Assembly (NCBI RefSeq): GCF_964199755.1
Contig: NC_133904.1
Span: 558,001-622,000 of the forward strand
Length of the DNA: 64,000 bases
Source of the DNA: Larus michahellis
Taxonomy: Eukaryota; Chordata; Aves; Charadriiformes; Laridae
Direction: 5' to 3'
Shown here in pieces: positions 12,601-23,508 of this stretch. The notes under the pieces were generated by a model. That model did no database searches. It had not been told where the DNA came from and was given only the letters and a program-made list of their open reading frames with translations. Made by a program: the position numbers and the translations under genes. How positions within the stretch are numbered: position 1 is the first letter of the stretch; each line of letters begins with the position of its first letter.

Positions 12601-15600
12601 GTGACTCTTCATCCCCAGGGTGTCCCCGGGGTATTTCCCGGACTACTGGGGGCTTGTGAGAAGCTGTCCCACCGCCAGCCCTCCCCTGCAGCCAGCCACG
12701 GGCCGTGTGCTCCCCGTGCCCCCCAGGGCTGGGACCCGGCCCTCGCCCCTCACCCTGGCTTTGGGGTGTGCCCCCCTCCACAGCCACCCACATTTCACCG
12801 GTGACAGTGACAATCACGTCCCCACTGCTTTGGCTGGTGGGAGAGGTGGGGAGGGGGGGGGGGTATGACAAACTTGTTGCAATACCAAAGGGCCATAAGA
12901 GCATCCCACCAGGGCAAGCGCCCTGCGCCCTGCGCGCACCCCCTCCCCGAGGCAGAGCATGACCCGCAGCTTTTCCTCCCGGCCGTGACAGGGCTCGGGC
13001 CGTTTTGGAAGGGACGCGTGTTTCGGGGTTAGCAGGAAGCTTCAGCCCCAAGCACGAGCAGCTCGAGTCCTGCAACATCACTGGCTGCACCCGTGGCTCT
13101 CCCCGTGCCCCCACTGCACCCGTGGATCTCCAGGTGCTCACACCACACCGGTGGCTCTCCCGGTGCTCCCACTGCACCGGTGCTACCGTCCCATGACCGG
13201 GTGCCACCGCCGGTGGGAAAGCAGGGCCGGCTGAGCCAGACAAAGCCCGCAGGACCGGCTGCGGCTGGCCAGAGCCAAGCCTTTTATCTTTGTGAGCGGC
13301 CAGTGGGCAAGTACAAAAAGCAAGAGCAGCCCCAGGTCCCGTGTTGGTTTTGGTGATTATGTAGCTGAGTAGCTCCAAGGGATGTGAACATTTGTTTCAG
13401 AGTAAACAAGGCTCGCTCCCAACGTGAGATCCTTTGCAGAAGCTGCTGGTTCGTGATGCCATCGTGATGGCAGTGGGGCTGGTGCCCCAAAAGGAGGGGC
13501 AGAAATGGGGCTGCGGTCTGAGCAGCACCGGGAGGGAGGTGGCACCAAGGGACCTGCTGTCCCCCAGCCGTGCCGAGCTGGACATGCCTGGGGTGAGCAC
13601 GGCCTGGGGTGGGACAGTGAGGGGGGGGCCTCTGGCAGCGTTTGCTGGGGTGTCACATGAATTCAGCCAGGCTGGTGCTGACACACCGGCTCCTGCAGCC
13701 AAACAAAAGGCTGGTCTGCTTGTGGCCTGTGGTGTCCCACCGGGTCCTGTCTGCGGGGCTGGGGTGTCCCGTTGGATCCTGGCTCTGTGGGGCTGGGGTG
13801 TCCCGTCCAGGTTGCATTTGGTGCTGGCTGATGCCTGCTGCTGGTGGGGCAAGCCCCCTTTGGGGGGGCAGGAGAGCTCACCGGGAGTGGGGCGCAGGCT
13901 GCCGTGGGGCTGAGGTGTGGGAGCTGTGGGGTCTGGGGCTCCCGGCAAGGCCCTGGGGGCAAGGTGAGCTCCTTCCACTGGTGCTGCCATCTGCGGGTTT
14001 ATTTGTACTCACTGGCCTCCCCCACATACTTCTGTTATTAAAGTAGCTCTTGGAGGGAGAGGAAAAGTGAGCTTTCTCCTGCTGCCCTCTGGAGAGGGGA
14101 GAGAAAATCCCCCTGGGGCGGGAGGAAATTGCAAATACCTCCTAATGCCTCCCCTTCCCAGCGCTCCCTTCTCCGGAGCCGCTGGACCGTCTGGCTACGC
14201 GGGGTCCAGGAGGCCCCGGCACCTCCATCCTGCTCCGGAGACTGCGGCAGCCCCTCGTGCCCAGCGGGTACCGCGGGGTGACGTGCCAGGGCTGCCAGCA
14301 GGCTAAACTTCCCGAGGCTCCCGTTTAGAGCTGTCTTCCAACTGGTTTTCACTGATCCTGACCCAGCATGGACATCCCGCTTTTCCCTGGATCAGCGGCA
14401 CCCACTGGTTCACGGCGGGGTCCCAGTCTCCCGTGCAAGCAGCAGGTCCCGGAGCAGCAGAGGGAGGCACGGCCGGGCACCCAGGATCCCCCCGTGGGGC
14501 TGGACACGGGTCCCTCGTCCCCGTGCTCCCCAGCAGCAGTGCCACGGCCCTGCCGGACTCCAGGAGCGGTGCAGGAGGAAGGGCTCCCCGGCAGCTTCCG
14601 TGTCCCAGCACGAGCAGGGCCCCGCCGAGAGGGGTGCGTGGGGGAAGCTCGCGGGAGCAGCAGGGCACGGTGGGGCTGAGCCAGGGCTCCGCACCCTTCA
14701 GTCCCTCTCCCCCCCATGGCGCAGGGCCCGGGGCACCGCGGGGCTGCGGGGAGGCCACAGCTGTGCTCAGAGGGTGAGCAGCTCCCCGCCGGCACATCCT
14801 TCATCTCGCCCGACATCTGCGCCAGCCTTCCCGCAGAGCAGGGTCCGGCACCATCCAGGGTGACGGGAGCCACGGAACCCTGCGAGGCCGTGGGGGCTGG
14901 CGGCCGTCCGCCCCGGCGCGGGTGCCGGGGTGCGGGGTGCCCACGGTGGCGGTGGGGGCTGCATTTTCTCCCCGCAGCCGCTGGATGTCACCTGCAATAT
15001 GGACTGTGTGCGGCTCCTTGCAGGGCTCCTGCCCGGCCCGGCCTGCGGGAGCGATGGAAGCTGCCAGTGGCTCTGCCCCGGCACAGGGCACCGGCCCAGC
15101 ACCACCACGGCACGGAGAAGGGCTCTTGTGCGGGCCGAGGGGCCAAAGCCGGCAAATCCACCCGTGCTGCATCCACACCTCCGCATCCAGGGCTGGGACA
15201 CTCAGAGCCACCGTCCCCCGGCACCCCAGGGGGTGGCACCCAGGGTCTCGGTGTGACACCCCTGGTGTGTCCTGGCACCAGCGCGGTCCTCGGGACAGGC
15301 AGCCTGGGCAAGACCTTCAAACGTGATTGCAGAGCCTGTGCCCAGCTGGCTGCCAGCACGGTGTGTGCTGGTTATTCACCGGGAAAATCGCTGCAGTATT
15401 CAAACATGCCGGCGCAGGTCCTGCCAGTCCCCCGCCCGCAGCATGCGGCACACGGCGCAGCCCCCCGCCGGGCTGGCACACACGGCATGGCCACGGCGAG
15501 GGCGAAGAGCAGAGCTGCTCCGGCTGCTCCGGGCAGGGCTGGTGGAGCTGCAGGGGACAGGGCTTTCCTTGTGCCACCACGGCGGGGAGGCTGAGGGTGA

Positions 15601-15814
15601 TACGTGGGACCTTCCCACCTGATGTTCTGGTGCCGCGAGGGTTGAGCCTTGACCAGAGCGGGACCATGGCTCCCACGGGATGTGCCAGGCTGGTTTTGCT
15701 GTGACGCTTATCTCCGCTCAGCTCTTTGCCTGGGGCTGCCCCAGCCCCATTCCACCCCACGGGCGGCCTGTGGCCAGGAGTCCGGGTGCTCGGCCCAGCT
15801 CGCCCCGGGTGAGA
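9668..15814. other. GC-rich intergenic DNA, no gene seen
   Basis: GC-rich with scattered short tandem repeats (for example 13084-13192) and long G runs (12847-12862 and similar). Many overlapping open frames up to 364 aa on both strands, all biased in composition. No tRNA, CR1 or exon recognised. Confidence 0.5.
13084..13192. repeat. About 29-bp tandem repeat, 3.5 copies
   Basis: Units of the form CACTGCACCCGTGGCTCTCC followed by CGGTGCTC, diverged between copies (CACCGGTGG, GTGGATCTCCAGG). Confidence 0.7.
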
Positions 15815-15925
15815 GATCCCGATTAAATATTAACGCGTGACCAAAGCCTAATGAGAGTGTTTGTGGCGGATGCAGCTGTCATTAGCATGCTTTATCAATT
15901 TACATGAGGTTGCATAAACTGAGCC
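15815..15925. other. AT-rich island, candidate conserved non-coding element
   Basis: GATTAAATATTAACGCGTGA, then CCTAATGAGAG, TGTCATTAGCATGC and TATCAATTTACATGAGG within GC-rich DNA. Several ATTA/TAAT cores within 110 bp. Confidence 0.35.
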
Positions 15926-16159
15926 TTTTCTGGCCCGGCTGCCCGTGCGCTCCCCGCGGGCCGGGCGCTTGGCTGCGGGCAGCGAGCGGGGTCCCGGGGG
16001 AACCCAGCAGGGACGGCCGCAGGGCACCCTGCGGAGCCGCGCTGGGGCTGGGGGTGCTCCTCGGGCCCCTCGCTGCGGGCTCAAGTGTTTTGGCATCAGC
16101 TGGTTCGCAGCAGCCAAGGCCGCTCACGCTGCTGGCCGGGGGCGTCCGGGGACCACCAG

Positions 16160-16190
16160 CATCCCCATCCCCATGCCCATCCCCATCCCA
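16160..16190. repeat. (CATCCC)n simple repeat
   Basis: CATCCCCATCCCCATGCCCA and on, about five 6-bp units with one substitution. Confidence 0.75.
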
Positions 16191-16291
16191 GGGCAGGGCC
16201 CCCTCCGCCCGCTCGGCGGTCTGTAGATGGCAGCCTTGTCCTGCTCCCGGCCCTGCCTGAGCCCCCACTTCTGCCTGGCAGTGCCGGGGGT

Positions 16292-16327
16292 CTGGGGTGT
16301 CCCCTGGGGTGTCCCCTGGGGTGTCCC
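16292..16327. repeat. 12-bp tandem repeat, 3 copies
   Basis: CTGGGGTGTCCC three times in succession without mismatch. Confidence 0.9.
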
Positions 16328-17904
16328 AGGCAGCGCTGGGCAGCAGCAGGCAGGGACCCACCGCCTGCCCAGACGGGGCAGCCCTGGGATGCTCTACGTG
16401 GCTGCTCTGGGCATCGACACCCCGCGAGTGGCATGTGGGTGCCAGATGCGTGTCCAGCAGCCGCACAGCCCGTCCCGAGCTCGGGGTGCGGGGCAGAGGT
16501 GCAGCTTTCCCTCAGCCCCGGGAGCAGCACCCCCTCCAGCACGGCTGCTCTCCCACGCGCCGAGGTCTCCTCGCTGCTCCCTCAGCCCCAATGTGCACAA
16601 GCAGCGCAGCCCATGCTGGGTGTCTGCGCTCGCAGCCCCCCAGACACCCCCAAAGAGCTGTGCTTGCGCCTCCAGCGCTCTCCTGCTTGAAGTCGTGCTC
16701 CCCCCTGGAGCTGGTGCGGCGCCTGCAGACCCGCGGGCCGCTCTGCACCCGTCTGAGGCTGACGCGTCCCCTGCAGCGGGCGAGGGCTGGCCTGCCAAGG
16801 GAAACCCTTCTCTGGGAATAAACGTCCTGGGAAGAGCCCGGCACGGCCGTGCTGGCGAGCGCATTCGCCCCAGCCGGCACCGCCAGTGCCCCTGCAGCAC
16901 ACGGGGTGCCCACACCTGGAAACCCCGATGCCAACTGTCCCCTCCGCACAGCCCGAACCCGTCGGGCAGAGACACCACCCCGCGACCCTGCGGCGGCTCT
17001 GTCGGGGTCTGAGCAGTGCTGCTGCCAGCCGCCCTGCTGTGGGGGTGTCACCCTCCGCACCCACCCCTCAGCTGAGGTTTTGGGGGTGGAAGGAGCCTGC
17101 GAGCAGGTACCCGCTCTTCAGGGCATGCCCTGCGGGAGCACGGGGGTCCCTCTGCCTTCACCCCACTTCCAGCGAGCGGTCACAGCGAGCCAGGCTGGGC
17201 TAGCAGTGGGGCGAGGGGGCCGCTCTCAGGTCTTGAGCCCCTACCCCAGTGCTGTGGCCGGCCCCGGGGCCTGGTGCTGATGGAGCTGCAAAGCGCTGAG
17301 CGCAGGGACAGGGGGGAGAGGGGGCAGCTCTGCAGGTGCTTATTTCAGTGTGCAAATACCCGCCTTGCTCACCTGCCCACACGGGGTCTGTGTGTGCACC
17401 CCCTGCCCGCGGCGCTGCCAGAGCCCCGACCGTCTGGCCGAGACCCCCTGCAGGGCAGCCCGGCCTGGGGGTCCCACGGAGCTGCTCTGGGTGCGGGGGC
17501 TGAGCCCCCTCCTCTGCCTGCACTCCTCCCACAACGTGCAGTGAGTTGCAATAACCATTGCGCAGGGGGGGAAAAAAGACCGAAAAGGTAAAAACCCGGG
17601 CAAGGAAAAGCTAAGGATTCGCTCAGCTCTTACCCGTCCCCAAAGCCTGGCTCTGCCGCGCCGCTCCCAGGCGGCTCTTTCCCCACCGCTGCTGTTGACA
17701 CCTCCATGCTCAGCTTCCCAAGGCTGCTCCCAGCTTGTTATTCCTGCTCTGCTCCTGCTGACACGTTTCCATTTGGGATTCCCCACCCCTCTCCGCCAGC
17801 CCAGGGAGGTTGTGGTCCGGAGGGCTCTGCCCCGGTGGGCTCCAAGGCGCCCCGTGCTCGTGGGGGGGCTGCTTGGGAGTGCTATTTTCATGGCGGGTTG
17901 GTAA

Positions 17905-18075
17905 GAACCACAAAATTACATCTGTAATGACATGACTGAGTACAATATACTTCCATTTGGCATTTTTTTCCCCTAGAGAGCAAATTATTCATTATTAAGT
18001 TTCATTTTCACATCCACATTGTTCTGCTGTTGTGGGATACATCCTTTTAATATTTGAGATTAGTAATTGAAAGAG
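17905..18075. other. AT-rich island, candidate conserved non-coding element
   Basis: Non-repetitive AT-rich block with TCTGTAATGACATGACTGAG, AAATTATTCATTATTAAG, TTTTAATATTTGAG and TAGTAATTGAAAG. Multiple homeodomain-type TAAT cores. Confidence 0.4.
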
Positions 18076-18966
18076 CTGCACGCAAAACTGTTTTCAGCGT
18101 GGCTTCTGCGCCGGGATGCTTGTGTGAAGCACCTGAACCCAGGGGCTGGGTGGCAGAGCGTGTTTTATTGCACCGTTGTGCGTTTCATTGCACCGCTGCT
18201 GCGAAAGGGCCCGATCCTGCAGGGGCTGATCTCCCCCCGCTTGGCAGCCGTGCAAGAGCAGGGCTCAAGGCTGGTCCTGATTTTGCTTTAGTGCTTTATG
18301 TCCCTGAGTGCCATTGATGGGTGGCAGCGGGGCCGGCTGCGGTCCCGCTGTGGAGCATCTGCCTGATGCTGAACTGGTGCTTTTTGGGGGAGGCCACTGC
18401 TGCAGCCGGTGCTCCAGCCGCCTGCCCACGGCCATCGGCCCCCGATCTCTTCCTCTCTCCCCCTCCTGCATCCCATCTCCTCCCCACCGGTCAGGGCTCG
18501 TCCTCCTTGCCGGGTGCCGGGCGCTGGTGCCGCGTGTACCTCACTGCCTGGCACACGGAAAGCCACCCTGGCTGCCCGTCACACCAGTCCCCAGGCTGGG
18601 CTGCTGCCCGACCCAGGGAGGAGATGGCAGGTCCCGGCTCACCGCCTGGGCGGCCTTCCCTGTTCTCCCTGATGTTGCCACCAGCCGCCTCGGCTGCCTG
18701 TCACTCCCCGCGCCTCCCTGGGGGCACCCAGCAGGTTCCTCGGGGGCTGTGGCTCTGCCAGCCCCATCTGCCAGGATCCGCTCCTGCCAGCGTGAACCAC
18801 AACCGCCCCTTTCTTGCAGGGTCCTGCTGTCCCCGTGAGCCGCAGGTGACACAGCAGCTCTGCTGCAGGCGGTGTGCACGGCTGGTTGGTCCCTGCAAAC
18901 CCCAGCATGGCCAAGGGGCTTTGCTCCGGGGGTCAGTGACTGCAGCTGTGGCACTGCCTGCCCAGG

Positions 18967-19112
18967 GACATAGAACGGTTCAGGTTGGAAGGGACCATAG
19001 AGCCCGTCCAGTGGCACCCCCTGCCCTGGGCAGGGACACCTCCCACCAGCCCAGGTTGCTCCAAGCCCCGTCCAACCTGGCCTTGAACCCCGCCAGGGAT
19101 GGGTCTCCCCAG
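18967..19112 (-). mobile_element. CR1 LINE fragment
   Basis: The phrases ATAGAACGGTTCAGGTTGGA, AGGGACCATAGAGC, CCCTGCCCTGGGCAGGGACA, CCAGGTTGCTCCAAGCCCC and TCCAACCTGGCCTTGAAC are the reverse complement of the well-known 3' part of the avian CR1 retrotransposon, so the element lies on the minus strand with its 3' end at the left. It is about 146 bp, 5'-truncated and mutated, which is typical of dead CR1 copies. The 3'-terminal short repeats are reduced or lost. It supports a sauropsid, most likely bird, origin for the window. Confidence 0.9.
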
Positions 19113-21867
19113 CCAGATGCCAACCAGCCTCATGGGGCAGAGTTAATGCCCCCCCGACATCAGATCCACATGCCGCTGCTTCTCCTTGGCTTTCATGAGC
19201 GCCTGAGCTGCTCGGGCCGTTCTGTCTCCCAGCCCCAGGTCCCCCATTCCTTGCCCCTCGAGCAGGCAGCAACCGCGTCTGCACCCCGAGTGCAGCTCCA
19301 GCCTGTCCCCACAAAGCCCACTCCGCTGGCATGCACCTGCGTGGGCGTCTGCTCGGGAATTAGCCCCCTAAAAGCAATGCAACATAAATAAGCAGGAACA
19401 AAGCTGCGCTCCTGAAAGGTTTCCAACACGACCAAGGAAAATGCTGATTAAACACAGCTGGGGATTTTCTGCGGCGCAGCGCGAGCCTGCGGTTTCGGTC
19501 AGCTGGGTGCCGGGCAGCCCCGGCCGGCGATGCTGCGGCGAGCAGACAGCGATGCCGTGGCGAGGGGACGATGGTGGTGGCACCGCCACGGTGCGGGGTA
19601 CCATGCTGCTGCGGCACACGGGGAGCCCCCCTCAAGGCTCTCTGCAGAGCAGGTTTAAAAGCCGGTGCATGGTGCAAGGGAGCGGTGCATGGTGCAAGGG
19701 AGCAGTGCATGCAGCCTGTGCCACAGCCATATTCCCACCTCGGGAACGTGCGTGTGCGAGAGAGAAAATTGCCGGCCGCAGCTGCCAGGAGCGCGCTGAG
19801 CTGCGCGGCGAGATGCAGGTGGAGCCAAAGCCAAGTGCTGCAGCGGAAAGTGCCGGGGATTTGGGAAAACATGTTTTTTCCATCACCTCCTACTCAGCTG
19901 GTTTAGGAGCGGAGCGCGGAGCTGCCGCTTCCTCCCCCTGATGCCGGCGAGCCCGGGCCAGGCTGCCCTCCGCAGCGGGGGAGGCGCCGAGGGGGATGCT
20001 TCGCTCCGGGATGGGCCAGAGAGCGGTGGCTGCAGGGGGGGCGGCTCCTGCAAAGTCCAGAAAACATGAAATAATTGTCCCCCTGCTCTTGAGCCCCCAC
20101 CCCCCAGCTCAGCCCTGTTGTTGTTTTTTGCAGGCGGGCAGCACCGTCATGGTTTGCAGCCTCCTCCCTGACGGGGAGCGTCAGGGCGTCCTTTTTGTCT
20201 CTTAGTTTTCCAGAAGAATGAAAATTGAATAAAAGATCAAAGTTCAGTGAACAAGAGAGCGGAGTATTTCTGGAAAGCCCGCGAGCGGCCATTGCTTACG
20301 GCCCGGCGCACACCGGGTGCAGCGCGACGGGCGGCGGGGGGGAGGCGCGGGGCTGCCCCACGCAGCGGCGGGAGACCCAGCCCCACCGGGGACGGCGCTG
20401 ATGGGGGCAGACCTGCATCACGGGGGGGGTGGGGTGGGTCACCCTGCCCCCGGGCGGCCTCTTAGAAAGCAAGATACGATAACAGGTCTGGGCATCGCGG
20501 TGCGGCGGGGAGGATTTTCTCACGGATGTAAGGACCCCATCCCAAAACCCCCCGCCGTGAGAGCCCACCCCGGCCGAGGTGTCCGGAGGAGGGACCCACG
20601 GCAGGCGGAGACGTGTCCCCAGCTCGGAGCTGCTGCCGGGCTGTCGCAGCAAGCCGTGGTGGGGCCGGGGGCGCAGGCGGCCCCGCAGGCGCTACCGCAA
20701 AGGTGCCCAGACCCCCTGCAGCCACCGAAGCGGCTCCGCAGGGACGGCCCTCGCCGCGGGGCGGCTTGAAACCGGCTGCTCCCGGGGGGATGGACTGCTC
20801 CTGGCTCTTCCCCCGGCGCATCGCTTCTCCAGAGACCGTCGGCCCCAGCCAGAGCTGGGCACGGCCACCTCCCTGCAGACGGCGCGGGGCAGAGGGCGAG
20901 GGCAGGGGGCCGGGAACGGCTGTTTTCCAAAGAGCCGAAGCAGCTTCTCAGGACGTTAGACAAGAATTTGCTATTTTAAACTGGGATATAGCAGGCTGTT
21001 CATTTTTGTCTCTTCACGAGAGCTCATCCTACTTAGAAAAAGCAGAGCAAATGTGCACTAAGCTCTGCAGGTCTCTCTCTGCGCAGAGGCAGACAAGCGA
21101 GCGCTCCCTGCACTTCTCTTACTACAAACTGGTTTAAAGCGGGGTCTAATATTTTCTAGGGTAAAAGAACATCTTCGCAGTGGATCAAAATTGTGAGAAC
21201 CCGACGCAGTCAGATGGTCCCTCCGGTGACTTAGCATTTCAGAGATACTCTTCCTCCATGGCTCACATGTCATTTTGACTTAATTTCCTGGTCACGAGTA
21301 CCCTTGCCACCCTCTGCCCTGCGGGGTAAACACGGCCAGTCCCTCCAACCATGGCCCTTCGCTTCCACACGGTGCCCGAGCGCTGCTGCTCCACTGGGCT
21401 GTGGGTGTCCTCGGTGCGTGGTACCCCCGGGGGGCTCTGCCTGCCCCCCGCTGCGGGAGGATGGGGTAAAGCCACCTGGGGCGGGTTGTGCAGAGTGAGC
21501 ACCTGCAGCGTGTCGGGCGATGGGGGGCGGTTAAGCAGCTCTTCCAGTAAACCCCCACGGGCAGAGCAGGGCTGCCCTGCCACGGCAGCAGGACGCTGAT
21601 GGCTCCCGCACCGGGAGGGCTCTGGCCATGCAGGACACGCTGCCTACGCGGCAATGCAGAGCCACCGGGCGCGGGCTCGGGCTTCGGCAGGCGATGCCAC
21701 GCAGGATGGGGTGACCATGGGGCCAGCCCCCCCCCCGGGGTGACCCCCACGACAACCCGCTTTCACCCCTGGGCCCCAGAGGCACCCGCTGCCGCGCGGG
21801 CTCAGCCCACGGGCACTGCTCCTCGGCAGCCACGGTGGGGACGGGCTCCTCCTCTTTCCTCGTTCCC
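19113..21867. other. GC-rich intergenic DNA, no gene seen
   Basis: Mixed composition with CpG-dense parts (19480-19620, 20270-20460, 20560-20930) and a moderately AT-rich stretch at 20935-21300. No exon or RNA gene recognised. Confidence 0.5.
19662..19710. repeat. 20-bp direct repeat, 2.5 copies
   Basis: CGGTGCATGGTGCAAGGGAG occurs twice in tandem, followed by a partial AGTGCATG copy. Confidence 0.85.
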
Positions 21868-22000
21868 ATTTATTTTTGGCTCCCAAGTTGTCATAAATGA
21901 TTTGAGCTCAACAGTTTTAAAAATTTGAACTCCAAACATCTATTTAAAGCCTTGACAGGATGCAAGAGCGTATTAAAAGCTTATTTTTAGACCCTTTCTT
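21868..22000. other. AT-rich island, candidate conserved non-coding element
   Basis: Contains ATTTATTTTTGG, GTCATAAATGATTTGAGC, TTTTAAAAATTTGAAC and ATTTAAAGCC in a GC-rich setting. Confidence 0.3.
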
Positions 22001-22244
22001 AGCGCGAGAGGCTCGTTGGGCGGCGGTTCGGTCCCCCCTGCTCCCCGCTGGCTGCCTGAGCCGAACCTGGAGGTCCCGCCAGGAGCTGTGAGGCACGGGG
22101 CCGCGAGGGTGCGGTGTCCCGGGCGGGGGGCACAGCGACTCCCCCAGCTCCTCAGCAGCGATGGCTCCAGTCCCGCAGAGCGGGAGGAGCCGAGCGGGCA
22201 TGGCTCGCGGAGTTACCGGCTTCGTTGGGGTCGGTGGTTGCAAA

Positions 22245-22385
22245 GCCGAATAGATTTGTTTCCATGAGGTTTTGAATCTGCCAGTGTTCAAAGTTGTGGT
22301 GATTAATATAGAAATTAATTAGCATGTTGCAGATTAAAAAAAAAATTCTGTTAATTAGAGGTTGATGTTGCTGAGTATCCCAGTG
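22245..22385. other. AT-rich island with paired homeodomain cores
   Basis: GTGATTAATATAGAAATTAA, TTAGCATGTTGCAGATTAA and TTCTGTTAATTAGAGG give about six TAAT/ATTA cores in under 100 bp. Confidence 0.4.
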
Positions 22386-22499
22386 CTGCGGGACGGAAGG
22401 AGCTTTCTGAGCCCCGCGCTGCTCCCCACGGGCTGTCCTGCTGAAGCCCCACGGGGGTGTATCCCCCCCCCGCGGCCCAGGGCTGCTGTTGGCCTCACC

Positions 22500-22810
22500 T
22501 GGTTTATTCTCCGTGGTGGATGTCTATACTTCTGATCCGGGATATTTTTTCGGCCTGCACTTAATTAGTCATAATTCAGAGGTTTTCATAAGTCGCATAC
22601 TGCACACGCTTAAGTGATAATGAGGTATTTCCACGCTGAATCACCAACTAATGATTTACAACGATGATTTTGTTATTAAATCCACAACCCCTGGCTCCGG
22701 AGAGCAGCGCTGGGGAGCAGCCTGTTTGCTAATACGCGGAGACAGTGGAATGCAAGCAGAAAATATTATGAACTCGTCATCCGAGCGCTGACATATTGAT
22801 GTGGCACCTG
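22500..22810. other. AT-rich island, candidate conserved non-coding element
   Basis: AT-rich, non-repetitive sequence with CACTTAATTAGTCATAATTC, GCTTAAGTGATAATGAGG, ACTAATGATTTACAACG, TTGTTATTAAATCC and GAGCGCTGACATATTGATG. NKX-like (CTTAAGTG) and homeodomain cores are present. Confidence 0.4.
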
Positions 22811-23180
22811 CACCTGCCTGCAGGGTTTTCCAAAAAGCGCTCGGGAGCGAGCCTGACAGATTGGTTATTTCCACATTCAGGCTGCTTGTTTAACGCGCTG
22901 CAGCCAAGCTCGTGCACGGCCCCTTTCAGCAGGAACACGAGGAAAACGCGCCGGCCGGGAGAGCGGGACGGGCGCAGCGGATGCTCGCTGCCTGCCCAGC
23001 CCACCCCCCCTGGACCCCTGCCTCAACCCACGAGGAAAAGGGGGTTCGCAGGGGCTGGGGGCCGGGACTCTGCTCCGCACCGCCCTCGGGCGCCGCGGTG
23101 GGATTCCCAAGCGCGGTGGTACACAAGGGCATCCCGCCCAGGGACGGGGACCAGCCTGTCCTGCTGCTCCACACTGGGGT

Positions 23181-23508
23181 GGCTGCGGCGTGTGCGGCGT
23201 CTGCTGCATGTGCCACGTGAGCTGCGTGTGCTGCGTGTGCTGCATGTGCTGTGTGTCATGTATGCTGCATGTGCCACATGTGCTGCGTGTGCCGCGTGTA
23301 CTGCATGTGCTGCATGTGCCGCGTGTACTGCATGTGCTGCGTGTGCGACGTGCCGCATGTGCCGCACGTACTGCGCGTGCTGTGTGTGCTGCACGTGCTG
23401 CAGGTACTGTGTGTGCCGCATGTGCTGCGTGTGTCGTGTGTACTGTGTGTGCCACGTGTACTGCGTGTACTGCGTGTGCCGCGTGTGCCACATGTGCCAA
23501 GTGTGCCG
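23181..23508. repeat. 9-bp minisatellite (GCTGCGTGT type), about 36 units
   Basis: Imperfect tandem copies of GCTGCGTGT, GCTGCATGT, GCCGCGTGT, ACTGCATGT and GCCACGTGT. Because 9 is a multiple of 3, each frame stays open and encodes short-period peptides, rich in Cys with Ala, Val, His, Met or Arg in different frames (plus frames 22796-23737, 23190-23867 and 23251-23919; minus frames also open). A few units carry indels, for example around 23257 and 23347. No sign of real coding. Confidence 0.9.

Larger units (their letters stand above)
15926..17904. other. GC-rich intergenic DNA, no gene seen
   Basis: GC-rich, CpG-dense near 15940-16080, with small simple repeats at 16160 and 16292. Open frames up to 261 aa lack recognisable domains. 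Confidence 0.5.
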
